From Planctomycetota bacterium (GTDB taxonomy: Bacteria > Planctomycetota > Phycisphaerae > SM23-33), in assembly GCA_009908915.1 (NCBI GenBank), contig JAAAOJ010000005.1:27639-91638 (forward strand): a DNA stretch of 64,000 bases, in the 5' to 3' direction. The translations under genes were made by a program, and so were the position numbers. Positions 1 through 8,343 of the stretch are shown here, piece after piece; position 1 is the first letter of the stretch; each line of letters opens with the position of its first letter. A model generated the notes under the pieces. That model had not been told where the DNA came from. It made no database searches and saw only the letters and a list, made by a program, of their open reading frames with translations.

Positions 1-378
1 AAGCGCTTCGATACGAACGACAACCCCACGGCCCCGGCAGGCACACACTTGCCGGGGTCTTTTCTTGGAAAGAAGGCAACAGGCAACCGGCATCAGAACG
101 TAGACCGCAAGGCTGAGACTACTCGAACGACACCGAGGGCATTGACATGAAGAATCCTTCTTATATCTGCAGCGTCAGGGATTTGCACGCCTGACCTGTG
201 AAACCTTGGCCGATGAAACATAACATGAAGCAAGAATCCTGTTTGGATTGATTGGCACACTGGTGGCACAAGCCTGAGGTCCCGGATATCCCGTGCCCTT
301 ACCCTGATGCCAGATGCCTCTTTCCTGTTGCCTGGCACGAGGCGCCAATTGCCTACACAAAAAAGGAGCCAACCACGT
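1..378. other. gene-less leader region before argC
   Basis: After the terminator no credible coding frame is seen. A possible sigma70-type promoter lies at 142-169: TTGACA at 142-147, a 16-bp spacer, then TATCTG at 164-169. This would give argC an untranslated leader of about 200 nt. I found no recognisable riboswitch or ARG-box in the leader. The promoter is a visual match only. Confidence 0.35.
32..66 (+). terminator. rho-independent terminator of an upstream gene outside the window
   Basis: An 8-bp perfect stem (CCCCGGCA at 32-39, TGCCGGGG at 50-57) with a 10-nt loop is followed by a T-rich tract at 58-66. It faces rightward, so it would end a plus-strand gene lying left of the window and isolate argC from it. 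Confidence 0.75.
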
Positions 379-1413
379 ATGGCCATGAATGCAACAACGC
401 CAATACGCGTCGTCCTTGTCGGCGGCAGCGGTTACGCAGGCTTCGAGGCCCTACGCTGGCTGCGACGGCACCCGGCGGCCCAGGTGGTGGGCGTCTTCGG
501 CCCCGAAGGCGAACTCGGCCCGATGAACGAGTTCTACCCTCTGCTGACCGGCCAGTGCGACCTCGACCAGGAACGTTTCGACATTGATGCCGTCGCGTCG
601 CGCGGGGCCGATCTGGCCATGCTCTGCGTGCCGCACAAGGTCGCCATGGCCTACGTGCCGAAGCTCCGAAAGATCGGCCTGAAGGTCATCGACTGGTCGG
701 CCGACTATCGCCTCAACAGCCGCGAGGTCTACGAAAACTGGTACTGCGAGCACACCGACGCCGACCGCTTCGCCGAGGCCGTCTACGGGCTGCCGGAGTA
801 CTTCGCCGATGATATCGCCAAGGCCGACCTCGTGGCCAACCCCGGCTGCTACCCCACATGCACGTCGCTGGCCGCTGCGCCGATCCTCGAGGCCGGTCTG
901 ATCGAGCCGACCGGTATCGTCGTCAATGCCGTCAGCGGCGTCAGCGGCGCGGGGCGAAGGCCGAACCTCGCCCTGCATTTCCCCGAGACCAACGAGAGCT
1001 TCAAACCCTACGGCGTCGGCGGACACCGGCACCAGCCGGAGATGGAGCAGGTGCTCTCGACGGTCAGCGGCCAGACGGTCGATCTGTTGTTCCAGCCGCA
1101 CCTGTGCCCGATGGATCGCGGCATGCTCTGCAGCATCTACGCCGATCCGACCTGCGAGGCCACGCCGGAGAAACTCCTGGCCGCCCTCACGGAGGCCTAC
1201 GCCGACAAGCCGTTCGTCCGCGTCCGCCCCGGCGGAGCCGTCAACACCAAGCACGTCGCGGGGACCAATTTCTGCGATGTTGCGGCCACCATGAACAAAG
1301 GCAAGGTGAAGCTCTTCTCCGTGCTGGACAACCTGCTGAAGGGCGCCAGCACGCAGGCCATCCAGAACATGAACCTGATGTTCGGCCTCGACGAAACCGC
1401 CGGCCTGTACTGA
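379..1413 (+). CDS. argC: N-acetyl-gamma-glutamyl-phosphate reductase ArgC
   Basis: NADPH-dependent reductase of arginine biosynthesis that converts N-acetylglutamyl phosphate to N-acetylglutamate semialdehyde in the cytoplasm. The 344-residue product is a normal length. It shows the N-terminal nucleotide-binding motif VGGSGYAG (about residues 14-21) and the catalytic cysteine in NPGCYPT (Cys157). The ATG at 379 was chosen because AAAGGAG at 362-368 is well placed. An ATG at 307 in the same frame would only add a non-conserved extension. The next gene but one function in the pathway, argJ, follows on the same strand after about 570 bp, so the two may share regulation but are not tightly coupled. 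Confidence 0.96.
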   Translation: MAMNATTPIRVVLVGGSGYAGFEALRWLRRHPAAQVVGVFGPEGELGPMNEFYPLLTGQCDLDQERFDIDAVASRGADLAMLCVPHKVAMAYVPKLRKIGLKVIDWSADYRLNSREVYENWYCEHTDADRFAEAVYGLPEYFADDIAKADLVANPGCYPTCTSLAAAPILEAGLIEPTGIVVNAVSGVSGAGRRPNLALHFPETNESFKPYGVGGHRHQPEMEQVLSTVSGQTVDLLFQPHLCPMDRGMLCSIYADPTCEATPEKLLAALTEAYADKPFVRVRPGGAVNTKHVAGTNFCDVAATMNKGKVKLFSVLDNLLKGASTQAIQNMNLMFGLDETAGLY

Positions 1414-1506
1414 GACATGTGGGACACGGAGGCCCGAAGGTCATCAGAAAAGTGAAGCAGAACAGGGCTGAGCCGCGTCCTGCAAGAATCGTAACGTGGT
1501 TTTGTG

Positions 1507-1532
1507 GGTGGTGGAGCACCTGCTCCACCACC
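1507..1532. repeat. GGTGGTGGAGCA inverted repeat, copy 1
   Basis: Perfect 12-bp arms (GGTGGTGGAGCA and its complement) surround a CC centre. A second element with the same GGAGCA-NN-TGCTCC core lies at 30151-30176. Both are followed by a similar caccgcgcacaa string, at about 1582 here and about 30170 there, which suggests a shared mobile or repetitive origin. Confidence 0.7.
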
Positions 1533-1644
1533 TTCTCTCGCGGCGCAGCCGTGCCAACGGCGTCCCTTTGGGAATGCTGCACCGCGCACAACGGACTGCC
1601 GAAAGACATACGTGTCGCGGTGATAGAGCATCGCACGGTGCCTT

Positions 1645-1690
1645 GGCCTGAAGGGCCTGACAGGCATAGCCGTGGCCGCACCGCTCTCGC
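1645..1690 (+). repeat. degenerate intergenic palindromic repeat, family A copy 1
   Basis: The stretch reads ggcctgaagggcctga then ataGCCGTGG-type sequence. The reverse complement of 5908-5954 gives the same order (gggcctga, atagccgtgg, cgca). Repeats of this kind are common between planctomycete and verrucomicrobial genes; here the family assignment rests on the two-copy match inside the window. Confidence 0.55.
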
Positions 1691-1983
1691 CATAGCCTTG
1701 GCGACGGCGGAAGCCCGACGATCACGCACCGAAAGGAATGAGCCACCAAGAGGCGACACCCGCCTGATGCTGTGCCGTCCCTTTGTGGCTTGCCGGCTTT
1801 TAGACCGCATTCCCCGCACTTGCGCCCGGCGCTATTTGGGTGCCACCCTGCAGGCTGAAGAATAGCAGGAGTAGAGACAGACCTGGCAAGCACATACGGA
1901 AGGTCCAGGGCACCCATTCGATGCAGGAACCTTGGTGCTCTTCGCGACCTTTCTGGTTATCTTTTCGGATGAACGGAGTTGAT

Positions 1984-3183
1984 ATGATTCGACACATCAC
2001 ACTGCCGAAGGGTTTTAGGGCGGCGGGCACGACCTGCGGCATCAAGGCCTCGGGCAAGCCGGACCTGGCGATCATCGCCGGCGAGGCCGACTGCTCGGCC
2101 GCCATCGTCACCACGCAGAACCAGATCGTCGGCGCACCGATCCAGTGGGTGCGGAGCATCCTACCCAGCGGCCGGGGCAAGGTGCGGGCCTTCGTCGTCA
2201 ACAGCGGCTGTAGCAACGTCTGTACCGGCAAGGCCGGTCTGCGCGACGCCGAGACCATGGCCAAGCGAACGGCCCGGCAGCTCGACACGACGGCCGAGAA
2301 GGTCCTCGTGGCCTCGACGGGCGTGATCGGTCAGCGTCTGCCGATAGGCAAAATCACGGCGGGTATCGACGACGCCGGCGGCAAGCTCTCGACCCGTAAC
2401 GACGCGATGGTCATGCGGGCCATGATGACGACCGACACGCGGCCGAAGACCGCCGTCGTGAAGACACACATCGGCGGCAGTCGCGTCGCCATCGCGGGCA
2501 TAGCCAAGGGCGCGGGCATGATCGCCCCGTCGATGGCCACGATGATCTCGCCGGTCACCACCGACCTGGCCATCTCGCCGACACTGCTGCGCAAGGCCCT
2601 GCGGGAGGTCGTCCGCACGACCTACAATGCCGTGACCGTCGACAGCGACACGAGCACCTCCGACATCGTCGCGATCCTCGCCAGCGGAGCCGCCGGCAAC
2701 AAAAGCGTCAAGGCCGGCTCGGCCGACTACCGCAAGTTCCTGGCCACCCTGCGGGAGGTCTGCGGGGAGTTATCACGGGCAATCGCCGCCGATGGCGAGG
2801 GTGCCACGCGGCTGATCGAGGTCACCGTCAGCGGCGCCCGCAACGACGCCGACGCCGAAGCGGCCGCCAAGAGCGTCGCCGACAGTCCGCTGTTCAAGAC
2901 GGCCGTCCACGGCGGCGATCCCAACTGGGGTCGCATCGCGATGGCCCTCGGCAAGAGCAGTGCAACCGTTCGAGCCGAGACGCTCAGGATCCGCATCGGC
3001 GGGGTGCTGGTCTTCTCCAACGGCACGGGCCGGGCGTTCAACGTCGCCCGCGTCGAAGAAGCCCTGCAGCAGCCGGAGGTTCGCATCGAGGCCGACCTCG
3101 GTCTGGGCAAGGGCCACTTCACCGCCCTGACCTGTGACCTGTCGCGCGAGTACATCGCCCTCAACGCCGACTACACGACGTAG
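1984..3183 (+). CDS. argJ: bifunctional glutamate N-acetyltransferase/ornithine acetyltransferase ArgJ
   Basis: Transfers the acetyl group from N-acetylornithine to glutamate, and in bifunctional forms also uses acetyl-CoA, closing the cyclic arginine pathway. The 399-residue protein has the self-cleavage motif KGAGMIAPSMATM, where the precursor is cut between Ala185 and Thr186 so that Thr186 becomes the nucleophile. NSGCSNVCTG and the C-terminal GDPNWGRI segment are typical of the family. The start at 1984 has ACGGAG at 1973-1978. An upstream in-frame ATG at 1840 would add an unrelated 48-residue extension. Whether it is mono- or bifunctional cannot be read from sequence. Confidence 0.96.
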   Translation: MIRHITLPKGFRAAGTTCGIKASGKPDLAIIAGEADCSAAIVTTQNQIVGAPIQWVRSILPSGRGKVRAFVVNSGCSNVCTGKAGLRDAETMAKRTARQLDTTAEKVLVASTGVIGQRLPIGKITAGIDDAGGKLSTRNDAMVMRAMMTTDTRPKTAVVKTHIGGSRVAIAGIAKGAGMIAPSMATMISPVTTDLAISPTLLRKALREVVRTTYNAVTVDSDTSTSDIVAILASGAAGNKSVKAGSADYRKFLATLREVCGELSRAIAADGEGATRLIEVTVSGARNDADAEAAAKSVADSPLFKTAVHGGDPNWGRIAMALGKSSATVRAETLRIRIGGVLVFSNGTGRAFNVARVEEALQQPEVRIEADLGLGKGHFTALTCDLSREYIALNADYTT

Positions 3184-3297
3184 CCGGCTGGATTTCCCGT
3201 TTCTCCCCTTCGCGCCTGCGCCGAAGCGCCGTACTATGGAATGTAGACCATCGAGGCCAACCGAGGCCTCGCCTTCCAAAAAAGCCGGAGCCGTCGC

Positions 3298-3378
3298 ATG
3301 TTGAGCGCGATCGGAATTAAGGGCAATCGATTGAGGGTGGCGCTGTACGTCGTCCTCTTCTACGCTGCCATGTGCTAA
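3298..3378 (+). CDS. possible 26-residue hydrophobic small protein
   Basis: An ATG at 3298 preceded by GGAG (about 8 nt upstream) opens a 26-codon frame ending in TAA at 3376-3378. The product has a basic stretch and then a short hydrophobic run (VALYVVLFYAAMC). A terminator follows directly. The ribosome site and terminator favour a real small gene, but the length gives no statistical support and I recognise no family. It could equally be 3' UTR of argJ. Confidence 0.25.
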   Translation: MLSAIGIKGNRLRVALYVVLFYAAMC

Positions 3379-3405
3379 GCCTCCGGATTCTCGCGAATCG
3401 CCGTC

Positions 3406-3436
3406 GGGCCCACCTCACCAGTGGGTCCGTTTTTTT
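3406..3436 (+). terminator. rho-independent terminator between argJ and ligA
   Basis: Stem GGGCCCAC (3406-3413) pairs with GTGGGTCC (3421-3428) with one G-U pair, followed by seven T residues at 3430-3436. It ends rightward transcription from argJ just before the convergent ligA stop codon. Confidence 0.8.
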
Positions 3437-3448
3437 GGCGCCCGGTCG

Positions 3449-5797
3449 TCAGAGGTCAAACAGCCCCTTCCGCTCGGCGGGCTCTGGTGGGACAACAGTG
3501 GCGGCAGACTCGCCCGTTGGCCCGCCCCCCAGACGGGCCAAGAACTCGGCCTCGCCGATGACCTCCACGCCTAACTCGCGGGCCTTGCCCACCTTGGATC
3601 CGGCCCCCTCGCCGGCGACTACGACATCCGTGTTCTTCGACACGCTGGAGGTGGCCCGGCCGCCGGCGGCAGCGATGGCGGCTTCAGCTTCCTTGCGGCT
3701 GAAATGCTGCAGCGTGCCGGTGACGACGGCCGTCCGGCCGGTCAGCGGGCCTTCGACCTCGCCGGCCCCGCCATACTCCACGTTCACCCCAAGCGACGCC
3801 AGCTCCGCCAGCATCTCGCAGCCGCCCTCATCGTGCAGGTAGGCATACAGGCCGTCGGCAATTTCATACGCCGGCCAGGCGATATCCAGAGCCTGGGCGA
3901 TCTCACGGGGCGTTGCCGCCGCCAGTGTGTCCCAGGAATCGATGTCACTGGCGACGAGCTTCTTCGCCCGCGTCGGTCCGATGTGCGCGATACCGGAGGC
4001 GACAAGGTTCGCCGCCGTAAACGGCTGGTCCTTAAGGTCGTCCATGGCGGCCTGGCCTTTCAGACGTTGCAGCTGATTCACGATCTCGCGTGGGATTTTC
4101 GGCTCGCGATCACGGAAGAGGTCCTGTAGATGCTCCCGACTGGCCTGGCAGAGCTGCTCGGCGGACGCGAACCGCTTAGCAAATTCCTCCGCCCAGTAAC
4201 GGCCAACGTTCGGAATGCCCATCGACGTCAGCACCGTCGCCAGGCCGCGCCCCTTACTGACCTCGATGGCCCGGACGATCTTGTCGGCCTTCTGGTCCTG
4301 GATCGTCGGCTGAACCTTCTTGCCGCTCTCGTTGACGAAGCTCTTGAGCTTCAGCCCCAGCAGGTCCTCCCGCTTGAAGCGGTAGATGTCCGGCAACGAC
4401 GTCAGCTTGCCCTGCTCGACAAACGTGGCAATGACCGTCGGGCCGAGGTCTTCGATGTCCATCTGGTTGCGTCCGGCGAAGAAGACCAGTTGCTCGCGCA
4501 GGCGTGCGGGGCAGTCGGCATTGGGACATCGCAGGAACACGCCGCCGACGTCGCGAACCGCCTCGGCCCCGCATTCCGGGCAGGTGGCGGGCGGTTCGAT
4601 TTCGCGAACGCTCATGGCGTCGCCACGCTCGGCCACGCCCTCAACCTGCGGGATGATCTCGCCGGCCTTCATGACGATGACGGTGTCTCCGATGCGAACG
4701 CCCAGACGGTGGACCTGTTCGACATTGTGCAGGCTGGCGTTGGAGACCGTCGTGCCGCCGAGCGGAATCGGGTCAAAGTGGGCCACCGGCGTGATCACGC
4801 CCGTGCGGCCGACCTGAAAGCTCACGTCGCGGAGAACCGTCTCGGCCCGGGCCGTCTCGTACTTGTAGGCGATACACCAGCGGGGATACTTACTGGTGGC
4901 CCCGAGCTGCTCGCGCAGGGCCAGTTCGTTGACCTTGACCACCATGCCGTCGGATTCGAAATCCGCCTGGTGCTGACGGGCCTCCCAGTCCTGGATGGCC
5001 TGCCAGACCTCGTCGATATCGCGACACGTTCGACCGTGACGGTTGATCGGCACGCCACAGACGCGGAGCAGCTCGAAGAGCTCCTCGGCCGTCCCGGTCA
5101 CCTGCTCGGACATCTCGCCGATGCCGTGTGCGATGAACGCCAGGCCGCGCTCGGCCGCCGCCCGGGGGTCCAACTGCTTCAGCGTGCCGGCCGCCCCGTT
5201 GCGGGGGTTGGCGAAGGGTTCCTCGCCTCGCTGCCGGCGCTGCTCGTTGTAGGCCGCGAAACTCTTGCGGGGCCAGTAGATCTCGCCGCGAATTTCGATC
5301 ACGTCCGGCAGGCCGTGGCGGCCGAGGTTCAGCGGCACCGAGCGGATCGTCCGGACGTTGGAGGTGATGTCGTCGCCTTCGGTGCCGTCGCCGCGGCTGG
5401 CGGCCAGCACGAGCATGCGTTCCTCGTATCGCAGGCTCACGGCCACGCCGTCGATCTTGGGGTCGACGATGTAGCTGAAGTCGTCGTGGCCGAGGTTCCT
5501 GCCGATGCGCCGGTCGAAGACGTCGAGGTCCTCGCGGCTGTAGGTGTTGTCGACGCTGAGCATGGCCACGGCGTGGCGGACCGTGCGGAAGCCCTCGATC
5601 GGCTCGCCGGCGACGCGCTGCGTGGGCGAGTCGTCGGTAACCAGCTCGGGATGCTCAGCTTCGAGGTCCTCGAGCTGCTGCATCAGGCGGTCGTACTCGC
5701 GGTCGGAAATCTCCGGCCTGGCCTCGACGTAGTACAGCCGGTCGTGGCGGCGGATCTCCTCGCGAAGGTCTTCGATCTGTTGGGCGGCCTGGGTCAT
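3449..5797 (-). CDS. ligA: NAD-dependent DNA ligase LigA
   Basis: Joins nicks in replication and repair using NAD+ as adenylyl donor. The 782-residue protein has the adenylation lysine in DPKIDG (Lys114). A four-cysteine zinc finger (CPECG then CPNADCP) follows, then helix-hairpin-helix repeats, then a BRCT domain (GRTAVVTGTL onward). It is longer than the usual 670 residues or so, with a short Pro/Glu-rich tail (ending GLFDL) after BRCT. It is convergent with argJ across a terminator and no partner gene overlaps it. Confidence 0.97.
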   Translation of the reverse strand: MTQAAQQIEDLREEIRRHDRLYYVEARPEISDREYDRLMQQLEDLEAEHPELVTDDSPTQRVAGEPIEGFRTVRHAVAMLSVDNTYSREDLDVFDRRIGRNLGHDDFSYIVDPKIDGVAVSLRYEERMLVLAASRGDGTEGDDITSNVRTIRSVPLNLGRHGLPDVIEIRGEIYWPRKSFAAYNEQRRQRGEEPFANPRNGAAGTLKQLDPRAAAERGLAFIAHGIGEMSEQVTGTAEELFELLRVCGVPINRHGRTCRDIDEVWQAIQDWEARQHQADFESDGMVVKVNELALREQLGATSKYPRWCIAYKYETARAETVLRDVSFQVGRTGVITPVAHFDPIPLGGTTVSNASLHNVEQVHRLGVRIGDTVIVMKAGEIIPQVEGVAERGDAMSVREIEPPATCPECGAEAVRDVGGVFLRCPNADCPARLREQLVFFAGRNQMDIEDLGPTVIATFVEQGKLTSLPDIYRFKREDLLGLKLKSFVNESGKKVQPTIQDQKADKIVRAIEVSKGRGLATVLTSMGIPNVGRYWAEEFAKRFASAEQLCQASREHLQDLFRDREPKIPREIVNQLQRLKGQAAMDDLKDQPFTAANLVASGIAHIGPTRAKKLVASDIDSWDTLAAATPREIAQALDIAWPAYEIADGLYAYLHDEGGCEMLAELASLGVNVEYGGAGEVEGPLTGRTAVVTGTLQHFSRKEAEAAIAAAGGRATSSVSKNTDVVVAGEGAGSKVGKARELGVEVIGEAEFLARLGGGPTGESAATVVPPEPAERKGLFDL

Positions 5798-5907
5798 GCA
5801 ATACGCTTTCTGGCAAAGAACGTGCGCGGCTTAGCACCTGCGGTAACGACAGGGCCCGCCTGGTCCGTCTCGCCCCTCCGGGGCTGCGCCGTACTGGCAC
5901 ATCGTCT

Positions 5908-5954
5908 GTGGGCTTGCGCCCACGGCTATTCCCATCAGGCCCCGTCGGGGCCAG
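5908..5954 (-). repeat. degenerate intergenic palindromic repeat, family A copy 2
   Basis: The reverse complement reads gggcctgat then aatagccgtgggcgcaagcc, matching 1645-1690 in order and spacing. It sits between ligA and the cupin gene. The following 60 bp contain further GC-rich cacgcccgtg-like palindromic scraps. Confidence 0.55.
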
Positions 5955-6062
5955 GATGCCCGGTCACGACCCAGGCACGCCCGTGCTTCAGTCAGACGGC
6001 ACGCCCGCATGCCACGTCCCGTTGTCTCTGCGTTCTCTGTGTCTCTGCTGTGACCTGGCCGG

Positions 6063-6404
6063 TCAGTCCGTCTTCGGTACGAGGCAGAGGAACGTCAGCG
6101 GCTGGTCGCCGGTGTTGCGGAACTGGTGCTCCTCGTTAGGTGGCACCAGCAGGCAGTCGCCGGGGCCGATGGGTTTCGCACCATCGGGCGTGAGGACCAC
6201 GCCGCTGCCGGCGAGGATGTAGCACTCGTGTTCCCATCCGTGCTCATGTCTCGGCGTATGGCCGCTGGGCTCGACCACAAACTGCCGCATGTAGAACGTC
6301 GGTGCCTCGTCGTCCGGGCCGACGAGCATCCGCATGCGGACCTTCTCGGCCCCGTCGATGTTGACGTCATTGGCGGTAATGTCGTCGGCGCGCTGGATTT
6401 TCAT
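6063..6404 (-). CDS. small cupin-domain protein
   Basis: A single-domain cupin of 113 residues. The metal-binding motif 1 is visible as TPRHEHGWEHECYILAGSG (residues 50-68, with His53, His55, Glu58-type ligands) and motif 2 as PGDCLLVPPNEEHQFRN (81-97). Such proteins are small-molecule isomerases, oxygenases or binding proteins, and the substrate cannot be named. The ATG at 6402-6404 has CGGAGGAGAG just upstream and overlaps the ndk stop by 4 bp, so the two genes are translationally coupled in an ndk-cupin operon. Confidence 0.85.
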   Translation of the reverse strand: MKIQRADDITANDVNIDGAEKVRMRMLVGPDDEAPTFYMRQFVVEPSGHTPRHEHGWEHECYILAGSGVVLTPDGAKPIGPGDCLLVPPNEEHQFRNTGDQPLTFLCLVPKTD

Positions 6405-6877
6405 GGTGCTCTCTCCTCCGGCGGCGCCAGCCAGGCGTCGTCCGGCATGGCGTAGTCCAGCACGTCGCTCTCGCTGAAGAAGACGGGCATTTCGCACGCG
6501 AGGCTCTCCGCCGAGTCGCTGCTGTGGACGATGTTGAAGCGTCGGCTGAGGCCGAAGTCGCCGCGGATGCTCCCGGCGGGCGCCTCGGGGCCGAAGGTCG
6601 GGCCCATCATATCCCGGACCACGTCGATCGCGTGCGGCCCGGACAGCATCATCGCCACGACCGGTCCGGAAGTGGCGAAGGCGACCAGCGGCTCGTAAAA
6701 CTCCTTGCCCTCGTGGACGCTGTAGAGTTCGCGGGCGTCGGCCTCGCTGAGGTGCAGCATCTTCATCGCGCGGATCTGCAGGCCGCGCTGCTCGAAGCGC
6801 TGAATGACGTGACCGACGAGCCGGCGATGCACGGCGTCGGGCTTGATGACGACCAGCGTTGTCTCGACAGCACTCAT
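6401..6877 (-). CDS. ndk: nucleoside diphosphate kinase
   Basis: Transfers the gamma phosphate from ATP to other nucleoside diphosphates through a phosphohistidine. The 158-residue product has the active-site segment NIVHSSDS, with His118 as the expected phosphorylated residue, plus the N-terminal LVVIKPDAV and the GDFGL loop. It is slightly longer than the usual 140-150 residues because of a C-terminal extension (DAWLAPPEERAP). The stop overlaps the start of the downstream cupin gene, which suggests one transcript. Confidence 0.95.
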   Translation of the reverse strand: MSAVETTLVVIKPDAVHRRLVGHVIQRFEQRGLQIRAMKMLHLSEADARELYSVHEGKEFYEPLVAFATSGPVVAMMLSGPHAIDVVRDMMGPTFGPEAPAGSIRGDFGLSRRFNIVHSSDSAESLACEMPVFFSESDVLDYAMPDDAWLAPPEERAP

Positions 6878-6974
6878 GGATCGCTCCGCAGTTGCGGCGG
6901 CCGGCCGGTCTGCGATTGCCTCGCTTGAGACTGTAGGCCGCCCCCCTCGGCCAGGTCAAGCACATAGTCCGACC

Positions 6975-7125
6975 GACCACGGCTACCGCATCCATGCCCG
7001 TGGCATGGGCGTCTCACCCGTATCGTCAATACGATACCGTCTCACGGCCACGATGGCCGTGGTACTCACGGGCGGAACGCCCGCGTGCCGTGCTATGGCC
7101 CGACCGACCGTCACGGCCCATCGGT
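6975..7125. repeat. cluster of short GC-rich palindromes before ndk
   Basis: Between ndk and the sugar kinase several palindromes are packed together: a GTATCGT/ACGATAC pair near 7019-7036, an ACGGCCA/TGGCCGT pair near 7047-7063, and a CGGGCG/CGCCCG pair near 7070-7088. The style resembles the family A intergenic repeats. No gene is seen here. Confidence 0.5.
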
Positions 7126-7130
7126 GCTCG

Positions 7131-8210
7131 CTACCGCTTGACGCGGGCGTTGCCGGCCCAGATGGTCCAGACCTGCTCCTCGTCCGCGGGCTGGCCGTAG
7201 TCGGTCAGCATCGTCGTGGCCAGGGCGCCCGTGGCCCAGCCGAACTGGACCCACATCCGGGGCTCCCAGCCCTTCAGCACGCCGTAGAGCATGCCGCCGA
7301 CGAAGCCGTCGCCGCCGCCGATGCGGTCGAGGACCGTGATGTCGCGCGGCTCGACGACGTGGAAGTCGCCGCCCTCGGCCATGATCGCGCCCCACAGGTG
7401 GTGGTTCACGGAGACCACGTCCCGCAGCGTGGTGGCGAAGACGCTCGCGTTGGGGAACTGCTCCTTTGCGCGGTTGATCATGCCCTTGAAGCTGTCAATC
7501 TTGGCCGCCACGTTTTTTCCGCCGGGGTCGGGACCGTCCAGGCCGAGGCACAACTGGAAGTCTTCCTCGTTGCCAATGAGGATGTCCGAGACGCTGGCGA
7601 TCTCGGTGAAGATCTCGTGAAGTTCCTTCTCGCGTCCTTCCCAGAACGAGGCCCGGTGGTTCAGGTCGAAGCTGATGCGCGTGCCGTGCTTCCTGGCGGC
7701 CCGGGCGATTTCGAGACAGAACTCGCTGGATTGCGGGGACAGCGCGCCGACGAGCCCCGAAACGTGAACAACCCGCACGCCCTCCGCGCCGAAGATGCGC
7801 TCGAGGTCGAAGTCCTTGACGTTGAGCGTTCGGCCGACCTCGCCGGCACGGTCGTTCCAGACGCGTGGTCCGCGGCTGCCGGCGCCGCTGTCGGCCAGGT
7901 TGAACTGGTGGCGGTAGCCCCACGGGCCGCCCTGGTCGAGTTCCGGGCCCTCGAAGGCCATGCCGCGCCCCGCCAGGTCGCTCTTGATGAACCGGGCGAT
8001 CGGGCTGCCCTTGACGAAGCTCGTCAGGACCTTCACGGGCAGGCCAAGGTAGGCCGATACGCTGGCGACGTTGGTCTCGGCGCTGGTCGCCTGAAGCAGG
8101 TAGTTGCCACCGCAGTGGAATGGCTGGCCGTTGGCGGGCGTGAAACGGACGCCCATGCTGGTCGGCACGACCAATGCGTATTCACAGTCGCTACGAAGTG
8201 TGATGCTCAC
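7131..8210 (-). CDS. PfkB-family sugar kinase, 2-keto-3-deoxygluconate kinase-like
   Basis: A ribokinase-fold kinase of 359 residues. The anion-hole and catalytic base motif is DRIGGGDGFVGG (295-306, Asp301 as base). FDLNHR (181-186) and NEEDF (214-218) are typical of KdgK-like enzymes, which phosphorylate 2-keto-3-deoxygluconate in hexuronate breakdown. It lies in its own transcription unit downstream of an Rrf2 regulator. KdgK is the best guess; other ketosugar substrates are possible. A uronate-isomerase-like amidohydrolase at 28.2-29.5 kb would suit the same pathway, but is far away. Confidence 0.8.
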   Translation of the reverse strand: MSITLRSDCEYALVVPTSMGVRFTPANGQPFHCGGNYLLQATSAETNVASVSAYLGLPVKVLTSFVKGSPIARFIKSDLAGRGMAFEGPELDQGGPWGYRHQFNLADSGAGSRGPRVWNDRAGEVGRTLNVKDFDLERIFGAEGVRVVHVSGLVGALSPQSSEFCLEIARAARKHGTRISFDLNHRASFWEGREKELHEIFTEIASVSDILIGNEEDFQLCLGLDGPDPGGKNVAAKIDSFKGMINRAKEQFPNASVFATTLRDVVSVNHHLWGAIMAEGGDFHVVEPRDITVLDRIGGGDGFVGGMLYGVLKGWEPRMWVQFGWATGALATTMLTDYGQPADEEQVWTIWAGNARVKR

Positions 8211-8343
8211 GATACCGTCCTTTCGGTCCTCTTGGGCACGTACGGCAGGAGTACATGCCCTGTAGCTCAGCGGGTTGGCCGCGTAGTGCGCCCGTGGGAC
8301 GATATCAGATCAGGCCCCGCACTTCAACGAGACGGCGCGTCGT

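Larger units (their letters stand above)
1414..1983. other. 570-bp gene-less region with palindromic repeats between argC and argJ
   Basis: No convincing coding frame is present; overlapping frames here lack ribosome sites and family resemblance. It holds a perfect 12-bp inverted repeat at 1507-1532. It also holds a degenerate intergenic repeat near 1645-1690 that matches, inverted, sequence near 5908-5954. A repeat-derived spacer separates argC from argJ. Confidence 0.6.

Noticed and set aside
1840..1983. N-terminal extension of argJ from an in-frame ATG at 1840
   Set aside because: The added 48 residues lack family resemblance, and the ATG at 1984 has a good ribosome site.
4130..6139. Long plus-strand frame opposite ligA
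   Set aside because: It is a GC-rich shadow of ligA codons, has no ribosome site or recognisable domain, and lies wholly on the antisense strand of a clear gene.
8257..8280. tRNA-like string gccctgtagctcagcgggtt in the kinase-to-Rrf2 gap
   Set aside because: It resembles the 5' half of a tRNA (TAGCTCAGCGGGTT), but the matching D-arm GAGC, anticodon stem and T-arm are missing. I treat it as chance or a decayed fragment, not a tRNA gene.
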